Source: Siphonodentalium dalli (Eukaryota; Mollusca; Scaphopoda; Gadilida; Siphonodentaliidae). From it: a stretch of DNA of 64,000 bases. Shown piece by piece: positions 11,981 through 22,420 of the stretch (the first letter of the stretch is position 1; every line of letters begins with the position of its first letter). The stretch spans positions 197,274,816-197,338,815 of the forward strand of contig CP136066.1 of the NCBI GenBank assembly GCA_032622095.1. Direction: 5' to 3'. Below the pieces are notes generated by a model that was not told the origin of the DNA, did no database searches, and saw nothing but the letters and a program-made list of their open reading frames with translations. The translations under genes were made by a program, and so were the position numbers.

Positions 11981-12900
11981 GGTTTGACCTAGAAAAAATT
12001 TGGACTAAGTTGGTTTGTATACCATTTTGAAGAGGAGAATATCCTCTCTAACATATCCAAAATCCGCTAAAATCCGCTTTGAGCATTTTTTGTAATTCAA
12101 GATGGCGTCCAAGATGGCTGCCATTTTCCTATAAGTCAGCTTGATGCAATTATAGTGAGAACATCTTAGCATATGTATACACATGTATACATTTTTATGA
12201 AGCTAAGACATAACGTCACCATTATGTGCCAAAATTGGAACTCCCCGTCCATGATGGCCGCCAAAATGGCGACAGGAAGTGGAATTTTTACGTTTTCTAC
12301 TAATATTTTTAAGATAAGTTTCTGTGGTTTCGAACTGGTTCAGAATTGTGACTTTATTTTATACGTAGCATGTTAACTGACCATTGTATCAATGAAATAT
12401 GCTGTTCGTGGGGTCCACACCCCTTCCGATCACTCAAAAATTCGATTTTACAAAACACGGTATAACATTTCACAAAAGATCCCCATTTGGGATTCTAGTC
12501 ATATTTCACCAAGAAGTTGAAAGAACTATACAATGTAAGTGATGCATTCTATATCTTATTGATATTCGAACACAACGGGACCAAAATTGTCACTTTGGCT
12601 CAAAATGGCTGCCAAAATGGCCGCCAAAATATGGAAAATGGTAATTATTATCCCAGCGTGCCATGCAACCGCTTACAAGTGTTGTGATGCACACCATTGA
12701 CTATTCTGTCCTATATAGCTTGACTACTAACATTTCTGATATACCTTGGGTATTCGTTACTATTTTAACCACTGAAATTACCAGAATTATTCGAAATATT
12801 CTGTCACAAACCTGATATCAAAATCGGAAAAAAATCGCTGTTCAGGTTAGAGCCATTTTGTAAAAGTAAAATGGAACTATGTTTGGTATAAAAGATGTTT
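11981..12900 (+). repeat. left inverted terminal repeat of the foldback element
   Basis: It pairs in inverse orientation with ~16100-17007. It contains AAGATGGCGTCCAAGATGGC near 12102 and ATGGCCGCCAAAATGGCGAC near 12253, both mirrored in the right arm as GCCATCTT-type words. The inner boundary is gradual, so the end coordinate is approximate. Confidence 0.7.
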
Positions 12901-13209
12901 ATTGTTTTGATATGTGTTACATGTTTCACGCTCAGTTGTTTTAGACAAAATTACTCAAGATGGCTTCCAAAATGGCAACAAATTTGGTAAACATTATTAT
13001 ATACATATACATATGTGTATATACGTGGTGTATATGTATACATAATCAATTGGGACTCACATGCTACTTAATCAACTAAATGTTCTATTATGGTTGTCTT
13101 GGTACCCTACGAGGCAAGACAAGTTCATTTTGAGGAATGCAATATGGATTTTGCCAAAAACTTCCTTGTTTTTGAACCGAAATGGGCAGAACGTTGAAAC
13201 GGAACTGAG

Positions 13210-13768
13210 AGGGATCATATTATGTGGCTATTCTGGCCCAGTAGGTATACATGGAGTTATTGTATTCATGAATGATGTGAATAGTTATACAATATGTGAC
13301 TATATGATCATGGATGGGGTGTCCATGGTGAGATGTATAGGAGTATAATGAGTAGCTGTATGGTGAGGTGAACATGTTTACAGTGAGTGGCTGTCTGGTC
13401 ATTGAAGTGGTGTATGAGCATTATAACGAGAGCAGCTACACTGTCATGTATGTATATATGGAGTGACTGTGTGGTCAGGGCTGTACAGATGTACATTGGG
13501 TGGCTGTATTGTCATGGGTGGGTGTATATGTATACACATGTTGGATGTATGGTAATGGATGGGTGTATGTATACATAGGGTGTGGTTGTATGGTTATGGG
13601 CAATGTGTATATGTGTACATGGAATGACTACACGGCCATTGTTGTTTATATGTAGGGCCTATTGTATTGTCATTGGTGGTGTGTACACACATACAGTGAA
13701 TAGCTGAATGCTCAAGGAGAGGGTGTATACGTATACAGCGAGTGGCTGAATTGTCACGGTTGAGCTGT
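13210..13768. repeat. ~42-bp minisatellite core, left block
   Basis: Repeated words are GTATACATGG, AGTGACTGTATGG, TCATGGGTGAGGTG and TATATGTATACA, at intervals of about 42-46 bp with much variation. Frames reading through it (13220-13824 minus, 13387-13578 plus) are low-complexity shadows. Confidence 0.75.
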
Positions 13769-13772
13769 ATAT

Positions 13773-15067
13773 GGGTCATTTCACAATCAAGTTGAGCACA
13801 TTTTCTCACTAACTGACAAACCATAAATCAATTTTTTCAAAATTATTTGTTCATATTCAATTTTTCATACTCATTAGTCATAGTTGATGAAAAATATGCC
13901 ATATTACCCTCTCTAGAATCAAATTATGTATTGTATGGCATGCAAATGGTTGAGTAGGGACTATTTCTGAACCCATATGACTCTATATTAAGCATTCTAC
14001 ACACTAGCTGTCAGTGGCTGATGCAAAGTTGGAAAATGGTCTGAGTAAAAATACATGAAATAGCCATTGCATTGCAATATCAGCCATCCAACAAATGTTC
14101 TTAAATAAAAAATTTCACCAATTAAAATAAATTGTACCTCCAAAATTACCCAATTTTCAAACAGTTGCTCCCAATGTCAAAATATTTCCAAGTTTCTTTG
14201 ATTGATTTTATATTATACAAGTCAACTGGAGCACATACATTAAATATGTACTTGATTTCCTTCAATATTCTTGAAATCTTTTATTTTTAACCCAATTATA
14301 TGCATGTATTTCGGAGTGGACATTTTGCGTTATTGTTGAATTTAAGTGGCTAGGGAGCTCCATGATCCTTTATGATGAGTAACGATGTAGTGAGTGTGTG
14401 AATACCTCCACTACCTGGATACAGATGTAGTAAAAGTATAGATTTTCTTAATAAATTTCATGATGCAAAGCATGTTTCAGAGTGTGTTTCGGGGTGGACA
14501 TTTTGTTTGATATATTAGTTCCATGGACTAAAACATATATTGGGAAATATCTGAATTATTGTCGCATTTTTATCAGCAAGAAGGGTTACTCTTTGCTATA
14601 TTATTTTTGTCCACATGAACAGTATATCATACACAACTGTACCCCGTTTCGGAGTGGACATCATAAAAAGCTAATTTTTGACAATAATTGTTTCTACAAT
14701 CAAACAAGTGTTACACGATTATTATTTGGTTATTTTTTGTACACCGTTTTCTGCATTTGAATCAGTTGGTGATTTCTAGTCTGGAAAGCAACATAATATT
14801 TTCAAATTCACAGTGAAACAATTCTTTATATCATATGTGAGTTCTGCATTGCAAATTTGGAGAAAGCAATTTTACTGGATGTTGGTGTTTGACAGGGCAA
14901 AAGACATTCATGTTCTATTTATTATCTATAACATGATCATTTAAAATGTTCAGCTAAATGTACACATCGGTTAGACGACAGTAGCTGTCCTATAAATATA
15001 CAGGCATGGCAACAACTTTCATTAGAGTGAGAAAAATGAAATGCTCAACCTGATTGTGAAGTGACCC
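13773..15067. mobile_element. nested 1.3-kb inverted-terminal-repeat element
   Basis: The left end GGGTCATTTCACAATCAAG (13773) and the right end, whose reverse complement is GGGTCACTTCACAATCAGG, are inverted over ~40 bp, including TTGAGCA and TTTTCTCAC. ATAT lies on both sides (13769-13772 and 15068-15071), and fusing the flanks restores a minisatellite-like GTATATGCAGGTCTG, matching an intact unit near 15360. Internally TTTCGGRGTGGACAT recurs at about 14310, 14487 and 14647. No transposase frame is visible, so it is probably non-autonomous. The 92-codon frame at 14482-14760 has no recognisable domain. Confidence 0.75.
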
Positions 15068-15071
15068 ATAT

Positions 15072-16030
15072 GCAGGTCTGAAGTGTACGAATAGCCGTGT
15101 GTGCGAGGTATTGGTATATCTAGAAGGGCTGTATGGCCATTGATGAGGTATATATATACACACGGAGTGACGCTGTGGTCATGGGTGAGGTGTATATGTA
15201 TATCATGAGTGACTATATGGCCATGTCACGGCCAATATGTATATATGGATTGACAGTATGGCAAATTAGTGGTGGGGTGAATTGATATACAAGGAGTGAC
15301 TGTGATCACGAATGTGGTTTATGCGTATACATCGAGAGGCTGAATTGTCATGGGTCAGGTGTATATGCAAGTCTGGAGTGTATGAATGGCCGTGTGCGCG
15401 GTACGGGACATTGATATATCTAGAAGGTGCCGCAAGGCCATTGGTGAGGTATATATGTATATACCTGTAGTGACTCTATGGTTTTCGGTTGGGTGTATAT
15501 GTATATATTGAGTGGCTATATGGCCTCGGATGTCGCAAATATACATGTATATATACAGGGAGTGAGACTTTATGACCACGGGTGAGGCAAATAGGTATAC
15601 AAGAAGTGATGTATGAGCATGGATGTAGCGAACGGGTATACCAGGAGCGACTGTATGGTCATCGGTGAGGTGTATATGTATATATTTAGCGGCTATTAGC
15701 TTTGAATATGGCAAATAAATATACATGGAGTGACTGTATGGCCTATGGTGAGGCGAATACGTATACAAGAGGTTACTTTATGTTCATGTATGTAGTGAAT
15801 ATGTATACAGGTCGTGTGAGGTGTGGGAGTATACCTGGTGTGTCTGCATGGTTATTCACGGATATAGGGCCATGCGTTGGTGTGTGGGTAAACCCAAGTG
15901 TGACTGTATGGTAATGGGTGAGGTGTATGTCTATACAGCGAATGGCACATGGCCATTTATGTGGTGTTCATGTATATATGGAGTGACTGCATGCTCATGT
16001 GTGATTTGTACTGGTGCACCTTTTGGTGAC
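15072..16030. repeat. ~42-bp minisatellite core, right block
   Basis: This continues the left block after the nested insertion. The units GGCCATTGATGAGGTATAT, GGTCATGGGTGAGGTGTAT and their variants recur about every 42 bp, with GTATACA and GGAGTGACTGTATGG words. The frames at 15355-15768 (minus) and 15702-16048 (plus) are shadows of it. Confidence 0.75.
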
Positions 16031-16099
16031 TATCGCTTTCCACAATAACTCAAGGATATGTTAATCGATAGAGGCAATATCAGAGTGTTCACATTAATT

Positions 16100-17007
16100 G
16101 CGTTTTATATGCAATGTGAAGAAAACTTTTTGCTTGAAAAAAAATGGTTCAAACATGAAAAGTTATTTTTTTTGCCGAGTTTGATGCTGTTTGTGATAGA
16201 AATATCCCATAATTCTGGTAATTTCAGAATAGTAAATAGTAAAAATGAATCAAGGTGCATAAGAAATGTTGGTATTCAATTTATATAAGACAGAATAATC
16301 AATTGTGTGCATCACCACAACTTGTAAGCGGTTGCGTGGCATGCTGGGATAATAATTACCATTTTCCATATTCTAGCGGCCATTTTGACAGCCATTTTGA
16401 GCCAAAGTGACAATTTTGGTACAATTGAGTTCGAATATCAATAAAATATAGAATGCATCAATTACAATGCACAGTTCTTCCCACTTCTTGATGAAATGTG
16501 ACCAAAATCCCAATGGGGATCTTTTGTGAAATGTTATACCGCGTTTTGTAAAATCGAATTATTGAGTGATCGGAAGGGGTGTGGACCCCACGAACAGCAT
16601 ATTTCATTGCTCCAATGGTCAGTTAATATGATAAATGCAAAATAAAGTCACAATTCTCAACCAGTTCCAAACCACAGTAACCTATCTTAAAGGTATTAGT
16701 GAAAAAACGTAAAAATTATACTTCCGGTCGCCATCTTGTACGGGGAGTTCAAATTTTAGCACATAAAGGTGACGTTATGTCTTAGCTTCACAAAAATGTA
16801 TACATGTGTATACATATGACAAGATGTTCTTACTATAATTGCATCAAGCTGACTTATAGGAAAATGGCAGCCATCTTGGACGCCATCTTGGATTACAAAA
16901 AATGCTCAAAGCGGATTTTTGCGGATTTTGGATATGTTATAAAGGAGAGCTTCCTCTTCAAAATGGTATAAAAACCAACTTAGTCCGAATTTTTTCTAGG
17001 TTGACCC
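16100..17007 (-). repeat. right inverted terminal repeat of the foldback element
   Basis: Inverse counterpart of ~11981-12900 (see the element entry). It contains GGCAGCCATCTTGGACGCCA near 16866. The inner boundary is approximate. Confidence 0.7.
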
Positions 17008-17372
17008 TAAAATTTGAGTTTATCGACCAGACTACATTGAGAGGCCCGGGTGTTCCAATAATATAACAACCATGTCGAGTCCTTGCGAATATATATACCA
17101 ATATGGGCAATGTGGTTTAGTTCTTTGCGATTCACAGTGAAGTTGTGCTTGACATATAAGCCCATGCCTGCGGCTCGGCTATTTGACAATTCCGGCGGCG
17201 GAGATATTTTTTATGTGGCTGGCGTAGAGATAATATGGCTGGCGGCGGCTTGTGGCCAATATGGCTGGAGGCGGCGTGCGATGGCGGCTTCGGGCTCCAT
17301 CTCTGGCAGAGTTTTCGATGAGTCAGAAGATACAACTTGGTGTGCCTTATTCGTTTCGTTGGACTCAATGAT

Positions 17373-18683
17373 CTACAGCTCGTGTGCTACATCATTTATG
17401 TAACATATGACATATGGGGCGTCCACAACAATATGATGCTTACTTATAGCATTTAGGCCAATAATTCCGTCTAGGCTTATGTCAACCACTATCAAGCGTT
17501 GTTTGATAGTACCATCTTCGACTATCTCACATTCTGATGCACTATGGTAATCTATTTTGATTCCATTTAATGTCTCCAAATCACCATATAGATGGGTATC
17601 CAGTTTGGGTTTAACTTCCGATAAGTAGTCTTACAGTTTCTTTGAGAGCATGGAAATTGTTGCTCCAGAATCAATCAGAAAACTCACTGGCTGCCAATAT
17701 ATATTGCAATCTAAATAGAGGTCTCCCGCTTCAGAAGGGCTGTATCTAAAAAACTCCTTAGAGTTACGATATCCACTTGTGTTCTGCTGGTCTCTCCTAC
17801 CACGATGGGCATTATAGGACACATGTCGCGGGGACAGTCGGAAGTCCTTCATCTGGTGCGTTCTTCGTATTCGTTTGTGTTATAATCAGGACTATCATTA
17901 TAATTCTGCCTCCATTGTCCCCCCCCCCCAGGACTCATATGTGTTACTCTTTTTCTCCTTGTTTTGGTTCTCCAAGTTTGTCATTCTTGGTTTAATCTCC
18001 CCATTACGCATCTTCACATCAGTCAACATTTATTTTATCTCCTCCATCCCAATGATCGACTGGGATGGTTGTGAGCTACCCAGAGTTTTCCTATTAGAAC
18101 CAGTTTGGGGATTCAGTTCATATATTATCTTTTTGAGTTCTTAAAACACTATATGTTTGCTTTGTGTTGGGTCTGCTTCATATACTACCCTAGCATAGTC
18201 TTTAACCCTATGTTTTTTAGACTTGGAAAAAGCCTCCAATTCAACTGCATGTATTATACTATCATCAAGAAAGCCCGGTCGTGCTTGTTGTACCCTGGGT
18301 CGTATATCTGGATCATACAACCCACCAATGAATTGTTCATTTACCAAGGTATCTCTCAATGCATGTGGTGCAGTATGATATGCCATATTGGCCAGACGTC
18401 GGATGCTCTGTCCTATTTCAGGGAGGATATTGGCCAGACGTCGGGTGCTCCGTCCCATTTTAGGGAGGCTCTATCCTGCCCTGTCACACAATTGTACCAT
18501 ATACAAGTCAGTCTGGTTTTCGGTAGCAAATCTGCCCTCTATTGAAGCAACAAGAAATTTGTAGTCTTGTTCTCTTCCTGGGAGTGGGTCGCCGAGTATT
18601 CCTTGAGATAATCCTCTCAATGATGCTCCTAGATAAAGGCCGTTGTCATCAATTTCCCATCCAATATTATTATTTTGGCACAA
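17373..18683 (-). pseudogene. decayed Ty3/Gypsy-type gag-protease relic
   Basis: Reading on the minus strand, the first part (18683 to ~18141) looks like a Ty3/Gypsy gag. It has the LRGLSQGILGD / IEGRFATENQTDLY pattern, then GQSIRRLANMAY, EQFIGGLYDPDIR and AVELEAFSK. Further on, FLIDSGATISML (about 17640-17690) is the retropepsin catalytic motif, with DSG in place, and DGIIGLNAISKHH fits the C-terminal retropepsin segment. All open segments share one reading frame, broken by in-frame stops at 18471-18473, about 18138-18140 and 17631-17633, with more between. A 42-bp tandem duplication (18385-18426 / 18427-18468) repeats the RRLAN part of gag. There is no reverse transcriptase or integrase and no LTR was identified. 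It is a non-functional fragment. Confidence 0.8.
18385..18468. repeat. 42-bp tandem duplication in the gag relic
   Basis: ATATTGGCCAGACGTCGG starts at 18385 and again at 18427, exactly 42 bp apart, followed by GTGCTCYGTCCYATTTYAGG-like sequence both times. It is in phase with the gag frame. Confidence 0.85.
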
Positions 18684-18699
18684 ATTTCAAAGTGTGCTT

Positions 18700-20900
18700 G
18701 GTAATCTATCCATGATCCTGTGCCATCATAGCTATCTGGTGTTACAAATTGTTTCCGATTTTCACCGGATTTTCTAGGAAATTTCGGTTCGATGGTATGT
18801 ATGCCTACCGTAAGTTATCAATTGCTGTTCGATTTTTATATTTCGTTCTGTCGAATTTCCCCAAAACAGTGACTGTTTGCTTGATTTTGGGGTGAGGCGT
18901 GAAACAATCTTACATAACACATCACTTATTGAATAGGTTGAGATAATCAACATGTTGTCATATATTTGTGCAGTTTTCTACACTATATTGAAGATCTCAG
19001 GTAAAAACAATATTGAATTATTGCTGATTAAGTGGGCCGAAAAATTTTGCGGTCTTTTGGTCTATTTTTACAAACAATCTCAGAAATCTTGATAACTTTC
19101 AACGAAATCGAGCACTATCATATTAGATATATAGAAGTATGTATAATACAATATATTGGCGTAAAAAATAGTGTTTCTCTACAGTTGTGTCGCTCTTAGA
19201 GGCTTTTATAAAAAAAAAAACTATTTTTGCTGATTTTTAATACTTAAACCTCTCAAAAATATCTTTTGCATTATTTGTATATTTCACACCGGGTCCTATC
19301 CGGTGCACAATGTCGAAACCTTCAAAATGATGTATCACAAGCCCGTGTGTGGTGCCGATGGACTAAACTCCTACTTCTAGTGAGCTTTTTGAGTTTAAAT
19401 TTGTCTGCTCTACTATGCAGTTTTGTGGCGGGTTATAACGTGGCGCATATAATAAAAAGAACACCTACGGGTTTTGGTTGAATACCCGGATTATCTCATG
19501 AGTGGGTACAAGGAAATACATAATTCTGCATTTCCTTGTACCCACGAATGGAATAATATAAGTATTATATGAACATGAAATTATGATGAGAATAGTATTC
19601 ATCCCAACTTGCATGGTGTGCATATGTTATCATGCACGTTCCACATTAAGTTGTGGCTTTTCGCATTAAACTCATTCATTTATTCATGATAATAAATTCG
19701 TTTGGTTGTTGTTTAACTTAATTATTACCTGAATGTTTCCCAGCAATGAACAACAATCCATCAGTATTTGTATAATTTGTTTACCGGTGTGTGGTCTGCT
19801 TATATGTCCTGAACAACCCTCCATATATAATCATAGACTATTTCAGTATATACTTTTATAACGGATGGCAGAATCCAGTTAGTAAAGGAAGGGTTAGTGT
19901 CGTGCAGTCGGTATTCCCTCACCAAGTAGATTAATTATTATAGTTTAGCACGAGCAAGTCATTGTGCAAATGTATTGAACATTCTGATCAATTTAAAGCA
20001 CATGGGGGTTTGCACGCCAAAATACACATAATAGTATTCGTTTTTGTTATAAATTTTTCCGTTTACGAAATAGGTCGATAGACACCTGAACTACCTTTAT
20101 AAAAGTCCCAGAAAGACCCATTGAAGTCAGTAAGACACATATTTGAGCACGGTGTGGACGGCATGTAACAGAAAAGAGAGTTCCGTTTAAGTCTATTTCA
20201 GAAATTAAAGAAATAATGAGCGTTTAGTTGTTTCACGTCGTGTGCGAAAAATTTAAACCAGCTGAAAATGGCTGTGACCATGGCAAGTATATACATCTAT
20301 CTACATTGTATATTTCGTGTATTGATCAACCTATGTATACCTTCTTCCAAATTACGATTACGATTACAAATGTTGGAAGCTCGAATGAGTCATGTCCGTT
20401 TATATGTTCTACTTTTTATTACTTTTAGCATGTAATCTGAAAAAAGTTGCCCCGCGTCGTCGGTTGCTTCTGTCATTATCGATCCATTTATTTCAGTAAC
20501 GTATAAGGAAGTAGTGACAAGTTGCAATTTCATCTATTTCGAAAAATGTCGCTGTAAGGAAAAGACGGACGAAAATCGTTCTGCCTGGATAGTATAATAC
20601 ATGGAAAACATGATCAAAAATATACTATTCAGTTACTCCCAATAAAATCTAGGGATTAACATCACATACATATCTGATGGAGCTAAACAATAAAACTGCG
20701 AAATTTAATAACATCAAGATAACATCAAAATGCACACATTCACGTTTACTCTGAGTTATCTGATGTTATGGCTATGGTTCACAATGTGAATAAATATGTC
20801 AAATCAATTAGCTGCTACAACTAGTGCATTTAACACACGAGGGCCATTAAGAAGAACAGTAATTACCTATGTTTAATATATGTACTAAATTAAATGTAGA
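18700..20900. other. unassigned region
   Basis: AT-rich sequence with no array, recognisable coding exon or transposon terminus, apart from the hairpin at 19502-19545. Short frames (19266-19481, 20228-20428) show no domain. Confidence 0.45.
19502..19545. repeat. 16-bp perfect hairpin
   Basis: GTGGGTACAAGGAAAT (19502-19517) pairs perfectly with ATTTCCTTGTACCCAC (19530-19545) around a 12-nt loop. Its function is unknown; it may be a foldback remnant. Confidence 0.8.
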
Positions 20901-20902
20901 AT

Positions 20903-21009
20903 ACACCCATAGTAGCCGAGAATAACACATTTTCACCTCGAGTGGTATTATGGTTAAACCACAATTCCACAAGCGGTGATAAATTCTTATTCTCGGCTAC
21001 CATGGGTGT
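20903..21009. repeat. 107-bp foldback unit with 23-bp inverted ends
   Basis: ACACCCATAGTAGCCGAGAA (20903 on) pairs with TTCTCGGCTACCATGGGTGT ending at 21009; over 23 bp there is one mismatch. The interior is also roughly self-complementary (CACCTCGAGTGG ... CCACAAGCGGTG). It resembles a very short MITE or a structured-RNA hairpin. An (ATT)n run follows at 21024-21047. Confidence 0.7.
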
Positions 21010-21023
21010 GTTTTGTTTATTCC

Positions 21024-21047
21024 ATTATTATTATTATTATTATTATT
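21024..21047. repeat. (ATT)8 microsatellite
   Basis: Eight uninterrupted ATT units. Confidence 0.9.
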
Positions 21048-21354
21048 CTGTCGCTTCGGAAATGTATTGCTACTCTGTTGGTGACTGTTGTGCACCGAGT
21101 AACCCATATATGTTAAGCTATCATGAATGTGGGTCACGCGTAGTAATACATATTTCTGGGAAATTCGGTGATCCTCCACTTCCTTGGGCATTAGTCAGCT
21201 GATATGAACACACATTCAGATTTTCCACATTGCACATACCATTAAAAATATATATGCTGTTTGTCATAATGTAAGCTGTCGTTCGCTTTAAACACTGAAA
21301 GGCAGACGAACACGTGCGTTTGTTTTTGTTTACATTTTCAACAGCTGTGGGCGA

Positions 21355-21356
<2 letters not shown>

Positions 21357-21406
<50 letters not shown>
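21357..21406. repeat. (TA)25 microsatellite at the left edge of the giant palindrome
   Basis: An uninterrupted run of TA. A matching (TA)n with one GC interruption lies at 51942-51976, and palindromic identity starts immediately inside both runs. Confidence 0.95.
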
Positions 21407-21410
<4 letters not shown>

Positions 21411-21479
21411 TGTACGATTCTGTTAGCCAACCGCGCCCCGCGATCGCGATCGTAAATCGCGATCAGATCGTATATATAC

Positions 21480-21585
21480 CCACCGACATCATAAATATGT
21501 CATTGTGGTCAGCGCACCAGTGGTAATTAAAATAACACCCCACAGAGCCCAGACTTTTCAGAACGAGGTCAGCACTAGTCCCGAC
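21480..21585 (-). repeat. diverged satellite fragment outside the Helitron-like segment
   Basis: The words CATTGTGGTCAGCGCACCAG, CACCCCACAG, CGAGGTCAGCAC and GTCCCGACAT align in order and spacing with CATTGTGGTCAACACATCAG, AACCCCACGCAG, CGAGGTCAGCACGGG and TCCCGACATA of the monomer. Identity is about 75% by eye over ~105 bp. The monomer resumes (TTCATATAAATTGTC) right after CTAG at 22420, so the intervening ~835 bp behaves like an insertion into a monomer. Confidence 0.7.
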
Positions 21586-22345
21586 ATTAGCCTTGACCTT
21601 GACCTCGCTCATATATGCTCATGTAGGCATGTTTCTGGACCTCGACCGATCCGTCTGAAATTTAATATGTAGGCAAACTTTGATCCCGGGAACAATACGG
21701 GTGGGTCAAATTTCACGTGCCATCGCGTCCTTGACCTTGACCTCTCTCATATATGCTCATGTCGGCATGTTTCTGGACCTTGACCGATCCCACTCAAATT
21801 TGGTATGTATGCCTACTTTTATCCCGGGAACAATTTGGGCTGGTCCAATTGCACCTGGGAACGTGTTATTGACCTTGACCTTGAGCTCGCTCATATTCGC
21901 TCATATAGGCATGTTTCTGAACCTCGATCGATCCGACTCAAATTTTGTATATAGGCCTACTTTGATCCCGGAAACAATATGGGCGGGTCCAATTTCACTT
22001 GCGATGCGTCCCTGACATTGACATTGGCATCGGTCATACAGACATGTTTCTTGATATTTACCGATCCGGCTCAAATTTGGTATGTAGGACTACTTTAATC
22101 CCGGGTACAATATGGACGGGTCCAATTTCACGCGCGGTCGTGTCCCTGAACGTTACCTCGCTCATATACGCTCATATAGGCATGTTTCTGGACCTAATCT
22201 GATCCCGGGAACAATATGGGCAAGTCCAATTTAACGTACGACAATGTCCTTGACCTTGACCATGTACGCTCATATAGGCATGTTTCTGAAAATAGACCGA
22301 TTCGAATCAAATTTGATATGTAGGCCTACTTTGCTACCGATCGAG
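21586..22345 (+). repeat. ~137-bp tandem repeat, six copies (left)
   Basis: The landmark GGCATGTTTCTG (or GACATGTTTCTT) recurs near 21627, 21761, 21909, 22037, 22179 and 22274. A full unit is TTGACCTTGACCTCGCTCAT, GGCATGTTTCTGGACC, CGATCCGACTCAAATTT, GTAGGCCTACTTTGATCCCG and GGAACAATATGGGCGGGTCC. The last two units are shortened. Most units carry TGACCTTGACCT. Confidence 0.85.
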
Positions 22346-22391
22346 CAATAGTTAGTCCAGACGGAGGCGATCACTAAGAAATCCCTAAATA

Positions 22392-22420
22392 GCCCGGACG
22401 AAGTCGGGCAAATCAGCTAG
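22392..22420 (+). other. Helitron-like 3' terminal hairpin and CTAG (left)
   Basis: GCCCGGAC GAA GTCGGGC forms a 7-bp stem with one bulged G, then AAATCAG and CTAG at the boundary, with T as the first flanking base. Confidence 0.65.

Larger units (their letters stand above)
11981..17007. mobile_element. 5.0-kb foldback element with ~0.9-kb inverted termini
   Basis: The left terminus GGTTTGACCTAGAAAAAAT (11981) is inverted as CTAGGTTGACCC ending at 17007. Inverted homology continues inward to roughly 12900 on the left and 16100 on the right. Examples are ACTAAGTTGGTTT vs AAACCAACTTAGT, GTATACACATGTATAC vs GTATACATGTGTATAC, and GTGGGGTCCACACCCCTTCC vs GGAAGGGGTGTGGACCCCAC. The arms are ~80-85% alike by eye. 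The core (13.0-16.0 kb) is a ~42-bp minisatellite broken by a nested inverted-repeat element. A TAAAA duplication flanks the unit. No transposase frame is seen. The layout resembles foldback (FB-like) elements, but superfamily membership is not resolved. Confidence 0.75.
21407..22420 (+). mobile_element. left palindrome terminus ending in a Helitron-like 3' end
   Basis: In order there is a GATC/CGATCG-rich segment (to ~21475), a fragment homologous to the satellite monomer (21480-21585), about six ~137-bp tandem units (21586-22345), a unique stretch (GACGGAGGCGATCACTAAG), a hairpin GCCCGGAC-GAA-GTCGGGC (22392-22409), seven bases, then CTAG (22417-22420) followed by T. A short GC hairpin ~10 nt before CTRR, with T next, is the canonical 3' end of Helitrons. 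The 5' TC end was not found, and no Rep/helicase gene is present, so any Helitron here is non-autonomous. Confidence 0.65.

Noticed and set aside
13220-16048. Frames in the minisatellite core of the foldback element
   Set aside because: Low-complexity repeat shadows on both strands.
17007-17372. LTR of the gag-protease relic
   Set aside because: No matching second LTR, primer-binding site or polypurine tract could be identified around the relic.
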